Assembly (NCBI RefSeq): GCF_019334345.1
Contig: NZ_JAHWQX010000002.1
Span: forward strand, 124,001-188,000
Source of the DNA: Neohoeflea coraliihabitans
GTDB lineage: Bacteria > Pseudomonadota > Alphaproteobacteria > Rhizobiales > Rhizobiaceae
DNA length: 64,000 nucleotides
Direction of reading: 5' to 3'
Both the position numbers and the translations under genes were made by a program. Below are positions 1 through 9,019 of the stretch, one piece after another. The notes beneath the pieces are model-generated. The model saw only the letters and a list, made by a program, of their open reading frames with translations, did not search any database and had not been told where the DNA came from. Every line of letters starts with the position of its first letter. The first letter of the stretch is position 1.

Positions 1-799
1 CACGCCCCCTGCCATCCACTGTTTCGACCAGCACGTCCTTGAGATCCTGGGCATTTTCCGAGGCCCAGGCTTTGGCTTCCTGCGGCGTGACGAGATTCCA
101 GAAGGCGGCAATCTCGCCCGGCGTGGCAAAACCAAGCCGCTCGAGCGCCGCGCGGCAGGACCAGTCGATAAATTCTGAATGGCTGACTTCACGTTGACGC
201 TGCGCATCGGGGATCACGCGTTCGGCGAGATCATAGATCTTCTGGAAATTCTCGCGTCCGGCAACCGCCAGCCGGCCGGTGTGCCAGAAAAATTCCAGCG
301 CCGTCTTGGAGGGATGCCAATGCCACCAGCCGCCGGATCTGTGGTCCTGATGCGCTTCCGCCTTCAACTGCCGCGCCATTACCGGGCCGCCTTCCGCCAC
401 GCGGCGATAGGTTTCGGCAAAGGCGCGATCGTACCCATTGCCGCGCCACTTGCCCCAGCGCTTGCGGATCTGCGCTTCGCGACGGCGGAAATAGTGCTTC
501 CAGTAGGGATAGAAGGCGGTCGGCAGAATGGAGGCATCGTGGGTCCAGTGTTCGAACAGCGCCCGGTCCTGTTCGAGAAGCTGGCGCAGATGCGCGCGGC
601 GGAACGTCTGGTTGCGGGAGAACAGGATCTGATCGTGGGCGCGGGCCACGGTGGCGATGGAATCGACCTGCACGAAACCGATGTCGGTAATCAGGTCGAG
701 AAGGCCCGCTTTCGTCAAGGCCTGGCCGGGCGCGGCGCACAGTCCCTGGCGCGTCATGAAGATACGGCGGGCAAGTTCATTGGAAAGCGCGATCGACAT
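1..799 (-). CDS. YcaQ-family winged-helix DNA glycosylase (crosslink repair), 3' end cut by window
   Basis: About 266 codons are open on the minus strand from an ATG at 799 to the window edge with no stop, so the C-terminus is missing. The protein begins with LARRIFMTRQGL, then GFVQVDSIATVARAHDQILFSR and an FEHWTHDASILP stretch, which I recognise as the HTH_42/YcaQ family. Members are winged-helix proteins that unhook interstrand DNA crosslinks (E. coli YcaQ, Streptomyces AlkZ). The start is uncertain: the only Shine-Dalgarno-like stretch, AGGAA, lies 17 bases upstream of this ATG. An in-frame GTG at 812-814 (adding five residues) lies closer to it. The SD-like stretch is inside a LexA-type box (817-831), so LexA binding would cover the translation start region. 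Family call is by recognition; catalytic activity is inferred. Confidence 0.85.
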   Translation of the reverse strand, partial: MSIALSNELARRIFMTRQGLCAAPGQALTKAGLLDLITDIGFVQVDSIATVARAHDQILFSRNQTFRRAHLRQLLEQDRALFEHWTHDASILPTAFYPYWKHYFRRREAQIRKRWGKWRGNGYDRAFAETYRRVAEGGPVMARQLKAEAHQDHRSGGWWHWHPSKTALEFFWHTGRLAVAGRENFQKIYDLAERVIPDAQRQREVSHSEFIDWSCRAALERLGFATPGEIAAFWNLVTPQEAKAWASENAQDLKDVLVETVDGRGR

Positions 800-816
800 G
801 CGGCCACTGTGCACAT

Positions 817-831
817 GTTCCTATTTTGTTC
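817..831. promoter_or_regulatory. LexA-type SOS box between ycaQ-like gene and deacetylase gene
   Basis: The plus strand reads GTTCCTATTTTGTTC, an exact match to the alphaproteobacterial LexA consensus GTTC-N7-GTTC with an A/T-rich spacer. It is 17 bases upstream of the ATG of the divergent DNA-repair gene and about 70 bases upstream of the deacetylase start. A bare match to eight fixed bases is expected once or twice by chance in a window this size, so placement upstream of a repair gene is the main support. Confidence 0.6.
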
Positions 832-900
832 AAGGGGTGAGCGATGCTCCTGCCGGCAGATGCGCCCTTTCGGCGGCGCGAAATTCTGCTACAAACCGGC

Positions 901-1827
901 ATGACCACATTTCTGTATTCCAATCCGATCTGCCTTGAGCATCTGACACCCCCCGGCCACCCGGAGCGGCCCGACCGTCTGCGGGCGCTGGAAGCGGTGT
1001 TCGAGCACGAGAACTTTGCGCCGCTGAAGCGCCTTGAAGCCCCGATGGCCGCCGAGGACAGCGTGCTGCTGGCGCATCCCGAGCGCTTCCTGGCGCGCGT
1101 CAAGGCAGCCATTCCCGAAGAAGGCCGGGCGCGCATCGACGAGGATACGTCCGTCAGCCCGCGCAGCCTCGAGGCGGCGCTGATTTCCGTTGGCGGGGCG
1201 CTTGCGGCGGTCGATGCCGTGATGGACGGCGAGACCGACAATGCCTTCGTGATGACGCGGCCGCCCGGGCACCATGCCGAGCGCGACAAGGCGATGGGGT
1301 TCTGCCTGTTCAATCAGGCAGCGATCGCGGCGCGGCACGCGCAGAAAAAATACGCCGTCGAGCGGGTGGCGATCGTCGACTGGGACGTGCACCACGGCAA
1401 CGGCACGCAGGACATCTTCTACGACGACAAGTCGGTGGTCTATTGCTCGACGCACCAGATGCCGCTTTATCCGGGCACCGGGGCGCTGAAGGAAACCGGC
1501 CAGGGCAATATCTTCAACGCGCCTCTTTCGGCGAATGACGGTTCGGACCATTTTCGCGACGCCTTCAAGAGCCGCATCCTGCCGGCGCTGGAAAATGCGC
1601 GTCCGGACCTGATCATCATTTCCGCCGGCTTTGATGCGCATCACCGCGATCCGCTCGCCGAGATCAACCTGGTGGCCGACGATTTCGACTGGGCGACCGG
1701 AAAACTGATGGATATCGCCTCGCGCTACAATGGCAACCGGGTCGTCAGCCTGCTGGAAGGCGGCTATGATCTGCTCGGGCTGGCCGAGTCGGCGGGCTCG
1801 CATGTCCTGCGTCTGATGAGAGGGTGA
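901..1827 (+). CDS. Histone-deacetylase-family (AcuC/HDAC-like) zinc amidohydrolase
   Basis: 308 residues. HDAC-fold signatures are in order: HPERPDR at 20-26, RPPGHHAE at 120-127 with the tandem catalytic histidines, [12 protein letters not shown] at 159-170 (zinc ligands Asp162 and His164), YPGTG at 190-194, [12 protein letters not shown] at 241-252 (zinc ligand Asp245) and LEGGYD at 285-290. Bacterial members remove acetyl groups from small amides, polyamines or lysine side chains; the substrate here cannot be read. The open frame extends upstream to 844, but the ATG at 901 gives the usual family N-terminus ([14 protein letters not shown]), so I chose it. The gene ends two bases before the xseB start and is probably co-transcribed with it. 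It diverges from the ycaQ-like gene. Confidence 0.92.
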   Translation: MTTFLYSNPICLEHLTPPGHPERPDRLRALEAVFEHENFAPLKRLEAPMAAEDSVLLAHPERFLARVKAAIPEEGRARIDEDTSVSPRSLEAALISVGGALAAVDAVMDGETDNAFVMTRPPGHHAERDKAMGFCLFNQAAIAARHAQKKYAVERVAIVDWDVHHGNGTQDIFYDDKSVVYCSTHQMPLYPGTGALKETGQGNIFNAPLSANDGSDHFRDAFKSRILPALENARPDLIIISAGFDAHHRDPLAEINLVADDFDWATGKLMDIASRYNGNRVVSLLEGGYDLLGLAESAGSHVLRLMRG

Positions 1828-1829
1828 CA

Positions 1830-2075
1830 ATGAGCGAAGCGAACGCAGTGTCCGCAATGAGTTTCGAGGCGGCGGTGGCGGAACTCGAACGCATCGTCGA
1901 TCAGCTGGAAAAGGGCGATGTGCCGCTCGACAAGTCGATCGAGATCTACGAGCGTGGCGAAGCCTTGAAAGCCCATTGCGAGAAGCTGCTTGGCGCTGCC
2001 GAACAGCGTATCGAGAAGATCCGGCTCGACCGCGAGGGCAAGCCGGCCGGCGTCGAACCGCTCGACCCGGAGTAG
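1830..2075 (+). CDS. xseB: Exodeoxyribonuclease VII small subunit
   Basis: 81 residues, a normal length for XseB. The core [20 protein letters not shown] followed by [23 protein letters not shown] is the all-helical hairpin that binds the XseA large subunit. ExoVII degrades single-stranded DNA into acid-soluble oligonucleotides and acts in mismatch repair and recombination. A GTG at 1824 is also in frame, but it overlaps the upstream stop and the ATG at 1830 gives the better N-terminus. xseA is not in the window. The following dxs gene starts 101 bases downstream on the same strand, a common linkage (xseB-ispA/dxs) in proteobacteria. Confidence 0.95.
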   Translation: MSEANAVSAMSFEAAVAELERIVDQLEKGDVPLDKSIEIYERGEALKAHCEKLLGAAEQRIEKIRLDREGKPAGVEPLDPE

Positions 2076-2176
2076 GGTTTTGCCGGTAGACCTGCCGGGC
2101 CGATAGGTCGCCATTCGCGCATATTCTTTACAGTGATGGCATTCCGGGATAGGCGGATGCTGGAAAGGGATGATGT

Positions 2177-4093
2177 GTGAGCCAACGCCCCGATACCCCG
2201 CTTCTCGACCGCGTCAGCACCCCGGCCGACCTGAAGAGCATTGATGACCGGCACTTGCCGGACCTCGCCGCGGAGTTGCGTGCCGAGATGATCGATGCCG
2301 TCTCGCAGACCGGCGGGCATCTCGGCGCCGGCCTCGGCGTTGTCGAACTGACGATCGCCATCCACAAGGTTTTCAATACACCTCATGACCGGCTGATCTT
2401 CGATGTCGGGCACCAGTGCTATCCGCACAAGATCCTGACCGGCCGGCGCGATCGCATCCGCACTTTGCGCCAGGAGGACGGGCTGTCGGGCTTCACCAAG
2501 CGCGACGAGAGCGAATATGACCCGTTCGGGGCGGCGCATTCCTCAACGTCGATATCGGCCGGTCTCGGCATGGCGGTGGCCAGCGAATTGCAGGACGTAA
2601 AGCGCAACGTCATTTCGGTGATCGGCGACGGGGCGATGTCGGCCGGCATGGCCTATGAGGCGCTGAACAATGCCGGAGCGCTCGATGCGCGGCTGATCGT
2701 CATTCTCAACGACAATGACATGTCGATCGCGCCGCCGACCGGGGCGATGAGCGCCTATCTGGCGCGGATGGCCTCGGGGCGCACCTATATGGGGTTCCGC
2801 GATGTCGGCAAGAAGCTGACCGCGTATCTCGGCAAGCAGATGGATCGGGCCATCACCCGCGCCGTCGAGCATGCGCGTGGTTATGTCACCGGCGGCACGC
2901 TGTTCGAGGAACTGGGTTTTTATCACATCGGGCCGATTGACGGGCACAATCTCGAGCATCTGCTGCCGGTGTTGCGCAATGTGCGCGATCATGCCGACGG
3001 GCCGGTGCTGATCCATGTGGTCACGCAAAAGGGCAAGGGCTACGCGCCCGCCGAGCAGGCCGCCGACAAGTATCACGGTGTGGCGAAATTCGATGTCATC
3101 ACCGGCACGCAGGCGAAAGCCAAGCCGAACGCGCCGAGCTACACCAACGTCTTCGCCGAGGCGCTGATCGCGGAAGCGCGCGAAGACGAGCGGGTGGTTG
3201 CGGTGACGGCTGCGATGCCTTCGGGCACCGGGCTCGACACATTTGGCGCGGAATTTCCGGCGCGGACCTTTGATGTCGGCATTGCCGAGCAGCATGCGGT
3301 GACATTCGCGGCCGGACTGGCGAGCGAGGGACTGAAACCGTTCGCCACGATCTACTCGACCTTCCTGCAGCGGGGTTACGATCAAGTGGTGCATGATGTC
3401 GCCATCCAGAAGCTGCCGGTGCGCTTTCCCATCGACCGGGCCGGCTATGTCGGCGCTGACGGCGCCACCCATGCGGGCGCCTTCGATGTCGCCTATCTCG
3501 CCTGCCTTCCGGGCTTTGTCGTCATGGCTGCCGCCGACGAAGCGGAACTGAAGCACATGGTGCGCACGGCCGCCGCCTATGACGAAGGGCCGCTGTCCTT
3601 TCGCTATCCGCGCGGCGAAGGGGTCGGCGTCGATCGGCCGGAGCGCGGCGATGTTCTCGAGATCGGCAAGGGACGGATCGTCAAGCAAGGCGGCAAGGTG
3701 GCGCTTTTGTCGTTCGGCACGCGGCTTGCGGAATGCCTTGCCGCCGCCGAGGAGCTGGACGCGGCCGGGCTGCCGACGACGGTTGCCGATGCCCGGTTTG
3801 CCAAGCCGCTGGATGCGACCCTGATCCGCCAGCTCGCCACCCATCACGAGGTGCTGATCACCATCGAGGAGGGCTCGGTCGGCGGGTTCGGCAGCCATGT
3901 GTTGCATTTTCTGACCAGCGAAGGCCTCCTCGACCACGGCCTGAAAGTGCGTCCGCTGGCGATGCCGGATATCTTCATGGATCAGGCCAAGCCGGAAAAG
4001 ATGTATGCCAAGGCTGGCCTTGACCGGACGGCCATTCTTTCGGCGGTGTTTGCGGCGCTCGGCGTCGGGGGCGCGGACAGCATCCGTGCCTGA
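2177..4093 (+). CDS. dxs: 1-deoxy-D-xylulose-5-phosphate synthase
   Basis: 638 residues, full length. It condenses pyruvate and glyceraldehyde 3-phosphate to DXP, the entry step of the MEP isoprenoid pathway and a thiamin precursor source. Landmarks are GGHLGAGLG at about 46-54, [15 protein letters not shown] at 76-90, the thiamin-diphosphate/Mg motif beginning [18 protein letters not shown] at 150, and the transketolase central motif [15 protein letters not shown]. The start is a GTG at 2177 preceded by a GGAAAGGG Shine-Dalgarno (2162-2169). The 101-base leader after xseB shows no convincing promoter. ispE, a polyprenyl synthase and ubiA occur further along the window. Confidence 0.98.
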   Translation: MSQRPDTPLLDRVSTPADLKSIDDRHLPDLAAELRAEMIDAVSQTGGHLGAGLGVVELTIAIHKVFNTPHDRLIFDVGHQCYPHKILTGRRDRIRTLRQEDGLSGFTKRDESEYDPFGAAHSSTSISAGLGMAVASELQDVKRNVISVIGDGAMSAGMAYEALNNAGALDARLIVILNDNDMSIAPPTGAMSAYLARMASGRTYMGFRDVGKKLTAYLGKQMDRAITRAVEHARGYVTGGTLFEELGFYHIGPIDGHNLEHLLPVLRNVRDHADGPVLIHVVTQKGKGYAPAEQAADKYHGVAKFDVITGTQAKAKPNAPSYTNVFAEALIAEAREDERVVAVTAAMPSGTGLDTFGAEFPARTFDVGIAEQHAVTFAAGLASEGLKPFATIYSTFLQRGYDQVVHDVAIQKLPVRFPIDRAGYVGADGATHAGAFDVAYLACLPGFVVMAAADEAELKHMVRTAAAYDEGPLSFRYPRGEGVGVDRPERGDVLEIGKGRIVKQGGKVALLSFGTRLAECLAAAEELDAAGLPTTVADARFAKPLDATLIRQLATHHEVLITIEEGSVGGFGSHVLHFLTSEGLLDHGLKVRPLAMPDIFMDQAKPEKMYAKAGLDRTAILSAVFAALGVGGADSIRA

Positions 4094-4130
4094 TGCCCAG
4101 CCGCTGCCTGGCCCGCGAGGTGTGGCGCCG

Positions 4131-4901
4131 ATGACCAGCAAGGTTTCCCCAGCAGGTGATGCCAGCCGCCAGCGGCTTGATCAGCTTCTGGTCACGCGCG
4201 GCCTTTATGCGACCCGCTCACGCGCCCGCGACGCCATCGTGCGCGGTACGGTGCGGGTCAATGGGCAAAGGGTGGCCAAGCCGGGCACGCTGGTGCCCGG
4301 GGATGCGGCGATTGAAGTCGATGATGCGGCGTGTGGCTATGTCTCGCGGGCCGCCCTGAAGCTCAGTGCCGGGCTGGATGCATTCGGGTTCGAGCCGCGC
4401 GGGCGGAACGGTCTCGACATCGGCGCCTCGACCGGCGGCTTCACGCAGGTGCTGCTTGAACGCGGGGCGCGGCATGTGACCGCCATCGATGTCGGGCATG
4501 GCCAGTTGCATGCCGACATAGCGGCCGATCCGCGTGTTACCAATATTGAAGGTCTGAATGCACGATCGCTGACGGCGGCGCAGCTCGACGGCCGCCCGAT
4601 CGACATGGTGGTCAGCGATGTCAGCTTCATTTCGCTGAAACTGGCGCTGCCGCCAGCGCTCGAACTGGCGGACAAAGGCGCTTTTGCGGTGCTGCTCGTC
4701 AAACCGCAATTCGAGGCGGGGCGGCAGGCCATCGGCAAGGGCGGGCTTTTGAAGGATGCGGCGGGCGCGGCGGCGATTGCCGAGAGTTTGCGCGACTGGC
4801 TTGCGGCGCAGCCCGGCTGGCGGGCGACCGGGCTGATCGCCTCGCCGATCGAGGGCAGCGACGGCAACAGTGAATTTCTGCTTGGAGGCGTGAAGGCGTG
4901 A
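4131..4901 (+). CDS. tlyA: TlyA-family rRNA (cytidine-2'-O)-methyltransferase
   Basis: 256 residues from the ATG at 4131. An upstream extension to 4005 is open, but it overlaps dxs and lacks family-like sequence. An S4 RNA-binding domain occupies roughly residues 14-75 (RLDQLLVTRGLYATRSRARD). It is followed by an FtsJ-like methyltransferase with the SAM loop LDIGASTGGFTQVLLERGA. The 2'-O-methyltransferase tetrad is visible as K in SRAALKL, D in VVSDVSFIS, K in LVKPQFEAG and E in GNSEFLLGG. In mycobacteria TlyA methylates 16S and 23S rRNA and confers capreomycin sensitivity. The older name hemolysin should not be read as toxin function. The TGA stop overlaps the next gene's GTG (GTGA, 4898-4901), indicating translational coupling. 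Confidence 0.92.
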   Translation: MTSKVSPAGDASRQRLDQLLVTRGLYATRSRARDAIVRGTVRVNGQRVAKPGTLVPGDAAIEVDDAACGYVSRAALKLSAGLDAFGFEPRGRNGLDIGASTGGFTQVLLERGARHVTAIDVGHGQLHADIAADPRVTNIEGLNARSLTAAQLDGRPIDMVVSDVSFISLKLALPPALELADKGAFAVLLVKPQFEAGRQAIGKGGLLKDAAGAAAIAESLRDWLAAQPGWRATGLIASPIEGSDGNSEFLLGGVKA

Positions 4902-6157
4902 GCGCACAACGGATCGAGATCAGCGAGCTTGGCGCGCAGGGCGATGGCATTGGCGCGGGCCCGCACGGGGCGACCTTTGTGCGGTTTTCCGCACCGGGTG
5001 ATGTCATCCAGGCCGCGGTCGAGGGCACGCGCGGCACGTTGCTATCGGTGCTTGAGCCAGGCGATGCGCGCACGCTACCGCCGTGTCCGCATTTCGGGCC
5101 GGATGGCGAAAATGCGGCCTGCGGCGGGTGCGCCGTGCAGCATATCGGACGCGATTTCTACACGGCCTGGAAGCGCGATCTGGTCATTTCGGCGCTGAAA
5201 GCACGCGGGCTCGAGACGGAGGTGGCGCCACTGGTCGAGGCGCATCCGGGCGAGCGGCGGCGGGTGGTTTTTGCGGCGCGGCGAAGTCACAACGGCGGGA
5301 TACTCGGCTTCCACCGCGCCGGCACGCACGAGATCGTCGATATCGCCACCTGCTTGATCGCAACACCGCGTATCGTCTCGGCCCTGGCACTGCTGCGCGC
5401 GCTGGCCGCTCAGGCGGCAGTGAGTCCGAAAGCCTTCCAGATGGCCGTTCTCGACAGCCAATCCGGCTTCGACATCGCCTTTGACGCCCCTTTCAAGCTG
5501 GCGGACACGGACCGGTTGCGGCTGGTGGCGGCGGCGCGCAAGGCGGCGAGCGTTGCGCGCATCGCCTTCAACGGCGAAGTGCTGGTGGAAAAGCAGCCGC
5601 CGCAGCTCGATTTCGGTGGCGTGAGCGTGACACCGCCGCCCGGCAGCTTCGTGCAGGCGAGCGCGCGGGCCGAGACAGTGATGGCCGATCTGGTCAGCGC
5701 GCATCTGAAAAAGGCCAAGCGGGTGGCGGATCTTTACGCCGGCTGCGGCACCTTCGCGGCGCGGCTGGCGTGCCAGCAGATCGTGCATGCGGTGGAGGGC
5801 TTTGCGCCGTCGCTGGCGGCGCTCGACCGGGCGATGCGGCGGGTGCAGGGCTTCAAGCCGGTCAGCACCGAAGCGCGCGACCTGGCACGGCGGCCGATGA
5901 TGGCGGCGGAGCTGAAAGCCTATCAGGGGCTGGTGTTCGATCCGCCACGGGCCGGTGCCGAGCGGCAGGCGCAGGAGATCGCCCGCTCAACGGTGAAACG
6001 GGTGGCGGCGGTGTCGTGCAACCCGGCGACGCTGGCGCGTGATCTGCGCATTCTCATTGATGGCGGCTATCGGCTGATGTCCGTGACACCGATTGACCAG
6101 TTCCTGTGGACACCGCATGTGGAGGCGGTGGCGCTGCTTGAGCGCCCGAAGTCATAG
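4898..6157 (+). CDS. Class I SAM-dependent 23S rRNA uracil-C5 methyltransferase (RlmD/RumA-like)
   Basis: 419 residues. An N-terminal TRAM-like segment (1-55) precedes an Fe-S cysteine set: Cys63, Cys75 and Cys78 in CPHFGPDGENAACGGC, with a likely fourth in DIATCLI. The methyltransferase domain shows DLYAGCGTFAARLA (SAM motif), FDPPRAGAERQAQE, and the nucleophile region VSCNPATLARDL with its catalytic cysteine. This matches the TrmA/RlmC/RlmD family that forms m5U in RNA. Which nucleotide is modified (U747 or U1939 type) cannot be told. It starts with GTG overlapping the tlyA stop by four bases, so two RNA methyltransferases are made from one message. Confidence 0.9.
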   Translation: MSAQRIEISELGAQGDGIGAGPHGATFVRFSAPGDVIQAAVEGTRGTLLSVLEPGDARTLPPCPHFGPDGENAACGGCAVQHIGRDFYTAWKRDLVISALKARGLETEVAPLVEAHPGERRRVVFAARRSHNGGILGFHRAGTHEIVDIATCLIATPRIVSALALLRALAAQAAVSPKAFQMAVLDSQSGFDIAFDAPFKLADTDRLRLVAAARKAASVARIAFNGEVLVEKQPPQLDFGGVSVTPPPGSFVQASARAETVMADLVSAHLKKAKRVADLYAGCGTFAARLACQQIVHAVEGFAPSLAALDRAMRRVQGFKPVSTEARDLARRPMMAAELKAYQGLVFDPPRAGAERQAQEIARSTVKRVAAVSCNPATLARDLRILIDGGYRLMSVTPIDQFLWTPHVEAVALLERPKS

Positions 6158-6177
6158 TTCAACTCCCTGACGCGCAG

Positions 6178-6930
6178 CTACTTCTTCCGCGCCATGAAGG
6201 CCTGAAAGGCGGCCAGCGCCTCGGGAGACTTGAGCTGCTGACCGAACAGCGCCACCTCTTCATCGATGCGGGCCGCCACGGCGTCACGGCCGGTTCTTTT
6301 GAGAAGATCGCGGGCCAGGCGCAGCGCCTTGGGCGGTTTTCCTGCCAGTGCCGCGGCCGCGTTGAGCGTTTCGGTTTCCAGTTCCGCCGCATCGACCACT
6401 TTCCAGATTATGCCGGCATCACGCGCCTCTTCGGCGCTGAACGGAATACCGGCACAAAGCAGGGCGAAAGCCCGCTGGTGGCCGGCCATTTGCGGCAGCA
6501 GAAGGCTGGAGCCGGCTTCCGGCACCAGCGCCAGGTCGACAAACGGTGTATGAAAGCGCGTCGCCGGCGTGGCGAAGGTCAGATCGGCATGGAAATGGAT
6601 GGTGGCGCCGATGCCCACGGCGATGCCGTCGGCACCGGTGATCAGCGGCTTGGTCAAACCTGGCAGAAGCTCGAGAAACCGCCGCGTCGGCTCGGCGAGA
6701 CTGCCGCCCTGGGCGACGGCCATGAAATCGGCGATGTCATTGCCGGCGGAGAAGGCGCCGGGCGTGCCGAACAGGACATGCACGCGCACATTGTCATCAG
6801 CTTCGGCGGCCTGCAGAGCTTCGACCATCGCCGTGTACATGGCCTGGGTCAGAGCGTTCTTTTTCTCAGGCCGCGCCATGCGCAAAATGTGAACGCCGTC
6901 GCGGTACTCGCTCTCGATGTGCTCGCTCAT
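6178..6930 (-). CDS. Enoyl-CoA hydratase/isomerase family protein
   Basis: 250 residues with a crotonase fold. It has RPEKKNALTQAMY near residue 20, the oxyanion-hole region FGTPGAFSAGNDIADF, then ADGIAVGIGATIHFHADLTFA and a TPFVDLALVPEAGSSLLLPQ segment containing the usual catalytic glutamate region. It hydrates or isomerises an enoyl-CoA, most likely the product of the acyl-CoA dehydrogenase encoded 24 bases upstream on the same strand. The two genes form a probable operon. Substrate chain length is not evident. The gene is convergent with the RNA methyltransferase (20-base gap). Confidence 0.9.
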   Translation of the reverse strand: MSEHIESEYRDGVHILRMARPEKKNALTQAMYTAMVEALQAAEADDNVRVHVLFGTPGAFSAGNDIADFMAVAQGGSLAEPTRRFLELLPGLTKPLITGADGIAVGIGATIHFHADLTFATPATRFHTPFVDLALVPEAGSSLLLPQMAGHQRAFALLCAGIPFSAEEARDAGIIWKVVDAAELETETLNAAAALAGKPPKALRLARDLLKRTGRDAVAARIDEEVALFGQQLKSPEALAAFQAFMARKK

Positions 6931-6954
6931 GCCATGTTCCTTGCTTTGACGTGT

Positions 6955-8745
6955 TTAACCGAAAACGGCACTTGCCGCAGCTGCGACCGTATCGCTGCCG
7001 CCGGTGACTGTCGCGCGAAGGCTGGCGGTCTCGGGCAACAGGTTCGTGGCGGCGAAACGGGCGAGCGCGGCGCGGGTGGCGGCGGCCGCATCATCGCCAT
7101 CGCCGCCAACAATGGCGCCGCGCGCCAGATAGGCGCCGCCGGCGACGAGACCGAACAGGCGCAGATACGGGGTCGCGCCGGCCAGCGCCTCGGCCTTGCG
7201 GCCCTCCTGCAGCGCCTCGGTCAACCAGCCGGTGGTGGCTTCAAGATTGTCGAGCGCGGCATCGAGCCGTTCGGCAACACCCTCAAGGCCGTCGCGGTTG
7301 GAGGCGCGCACGGCTTCGGCGTCATCGCGGTATTCGGCGATCAGAGCCGCAACGGCACCGCCGTCCGAAAGCGGCAGCTTGCGGGTGACCAGATCGATCG
7401 CCTGGATGCCGTTGGTGCCTTCATAGATCGGCGCGATGCGGGAATCGCGGAAATAGCGCGCCGCGCCGGTTTCCTCGATGAAGCCCATGCCGCCGTGGCA
7501 CTGCACGCCGAGCGAGGCAACCTCGACACCGATATCGGTGGAGAATGCCTTGGCGATCGGTGTCAGGATGCCGGCGCGCTCGCTCCATGTGCCGGCCGCC
7601 TCGCCTTCGCTGGCGTGGCTCATGTCGATGGCGTGGGCGCAGGCATAGCAGATGGCACGCGCAGCCCCGGTCAGCGCCTTCATGGTCAACAGCATGCGCT
7701 GCACATCGGGATGTTCGATGATCGGGCTCATGCCCTCACCCTTGTGGCCGGGCGCCCGGCCCTGGGTGCGCTCACGCGCGTATTCGAGTGCCTTCTGGTA
7801 CGCGGCCTCGGCGGCCGATACGCCCTGGATGCCAACATGCAGGCGGGCATTGTTCATCATCGTGAACATGCAGGCCAGGCCCTTGTTTTCCTCGCCGACC
7901 AGCCAGCCGATGGCGCCCGGCGTGTCGCCGAAGCTGCCATCGCCATAGACCATGGTGCAGGTCGGAGAGGCATGGATGCCGAGCTTGTGTTCGAGCCCGA
8001 CGCATTGCAGATCGTTGCGGGCGCCCAGCGAGCCATCGTCATTGACGAGAAATTTCGGCACCAGGAACAGCGAGATGCCACGCGTGCCGGCCGGTGCGTC
8101 CGGCAGCCGGGCGAGCACCAGATGCACGATGTTGTCGGTCAGATCGTGCTCGCCATAGGTGATGAAGATCTTCTGGCCGAAAATGCGGTAGCTGCCATCG
8201 CCGACCGGTTCGGCGCGGGTTTTCAGGGCGCCGAGATCGGAGCCGGCCTGCGGCTCGGTCAGATTCATCGTGCCCGTCCACTCGCCGGACACCATCTTCT
8301 CGAGGTAAATCGCCTTCAGTGCCGCATCGGCGTGCTTTTCGATCGCCTCGACGGCGCCGACGGTCAGTGTCGGGCCGATGGCAAAACCGAGAGAGCCGGA
8401 ATTCCACATCTCGAAAGCGGCGACCGACATCATGATCGGCAAATCCTGACCGCCGAATTCGCTCGGGCCGGTCAGCGCGTTCCAGCCGCCCTCGGTCCAG
8501 TCCTTGTAGAGCTTCTGCCACCCCGGCGCCGTCGTCACCGCGCCATTTTCAAGCCGCGCACCGTTGGTGTCGCCACCTTCATCGAGGGGGGCGATCTCGT
8601 CGCTGGCAAAGCGGCCGGCCTCGGTCAGGATGGCATCGACCAGATCTTCAGACAGGTCCTCGAAACGGCCGTCCTCGATGGCTTTGTTGAGGCCGGCGAC
8701 GTGTTTGAGGGCATGGGAAATCTCATCGACGGGGGCGCGGTACAT
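6955..8745 (-). CDS. Long-form acyl-CoA dehydrogenase with extra C-terminal domain (DmdC/FadE-like)
   Basis: 596 residues, longer than the roughly 380-residue classical enzymes because of an added C-terminal helical domain of about 130 residues. FAD/substrate motifs are present: MNLTEPQAGSDLGALKT, FGQKIFITYGEHDLTDNIVHL, and RIAPIYEGTNGIQAIDLVTRKL near residue 440, whose glutamate is the expected catalytic base. It oxidises acyl-CoA to trans-2-enoyl-CoA with electrons passed to ETF. This subfamily includes DmdC (methylmercaptopropionyl-CoA) but also general fatty-acid enzymes, so DMSP use should not be assumed. It starts an operon with the downstream hydratase. A 16-base palindrome lies about 92 bases upstream and is probably its operator. 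Confidence 0.92.
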   Translation of the reverse strand: MYRAPVDEISHALKHVAGLNKAIEDGRFEDLSEDLVDAILTEAGRFASDEIAPLDEGGDTNGARLENGAVTTAPGWQKLYKDWTEGGWNALTGPSEFGGQDLPIMMSVAAFEMWNSGSLGFAIGPTLTVGAVEAIEKHADAALKAIYLEKMVSGEWTGTMNLTEPQAGSDLGALKTRAEPVGDGSYRIFGQKIFITYGEHDLTDNIVHLVLARLPDAPAGTRGISLFLVPKFLVNDDGSLGARNDLQCVGLEHKLGIHASPTCTMVYGDGSFGDTPGAIGWLVGEENKGLACMFTMMNNARLHVGIQGVSAAEAAYQKALEYARERTQGRAPGHKGEGMSPIIEHPDVQRMLLTMKALTGAARAICYACAHAIDMSHASEGEAAGTWSERAGILTPIAKAFSTDIGVEVASLGVQCHGGMGFIEETGAARYFRDSRIAPIYEGTNGIQAIDLVTRKLPLSDGGAVAALIAEYRDDAEAVRASNRDGLEGVAERLDAALDNLEATTGWLTEALQEGRKAEALAGATPYLRLFGLVAGGAYLARGAIVGGDGDDAAAATRAALARFAATNLLPETASLRATVTGGSDTVAAAASAVFG

Positions 8746-8836
8746 CTGTCTTCCTCCTGGCGGGCCGGCGGCGGTCGGGCCGGCTTTTGATCTCGGGACG
8801 GAGCGCTGCCGCCCTTTGAGGTTTGGCTAGGGGATT

Positions 8837-8852
8837 TTGACGTGCACGTCAA
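8837..8852. promoter_or_regulatory. Perfect 16-bp palindromic operator upstream of acyl-CoA dehydrogenase operon
   Basis: TTGACGTGCACGTCAA is its own reverse complement. It lies 92-107 bases upstream of the dehydrogenase ATG in the 274-base divergent gap with the Sua5-type gene. On the minus strand its first half doubles as a TTGACG -35-like element with a weak TAGCCA 17 bases further. ACGT-centred half-sites of this kind resemble those of MerR-type regulators of acyl-CoA/branched-chain catabolism (LiuR-like), a comparison from memory. The regulator is not in the window. Confidence 0.5.
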
Positions 8853-9019
8853 TCAAAGCTGCTTTGTCGCGCACGGTTTTCGCGCCGTATCGCATTAAAG
8901 AATCGGCAGGCGAAGGCCTCCTTTTCGGCGCAACGATCTGGCACAAGCCCATGGCTTCGTTATAGGTTGGCGGAGATATTTTAAAGCGCCGGGGTGGCGC
9001 GCATGAAGCGGGACGGGGC

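Noticed and set aside
179..904. A 241-codon plus-strand frame at the window start
   Set aside because: It is the complement of the YcaQ-type gene, whose family sequence reads through on the minus strand from 799 to the window edge.
6955..8745. DMSP demethylation (DmdC) assignment
   Set aside because: No dmdA, dmdB or dmdD neighbour; the long acyl-CoA dehydrogenase family is broad.
6478..8790. A 770-codon plus-strand frame over the acyl-CoA dehydrogenase
   Set aside because: Antisense shadow of a clearly recognised FAD enzyme gene.
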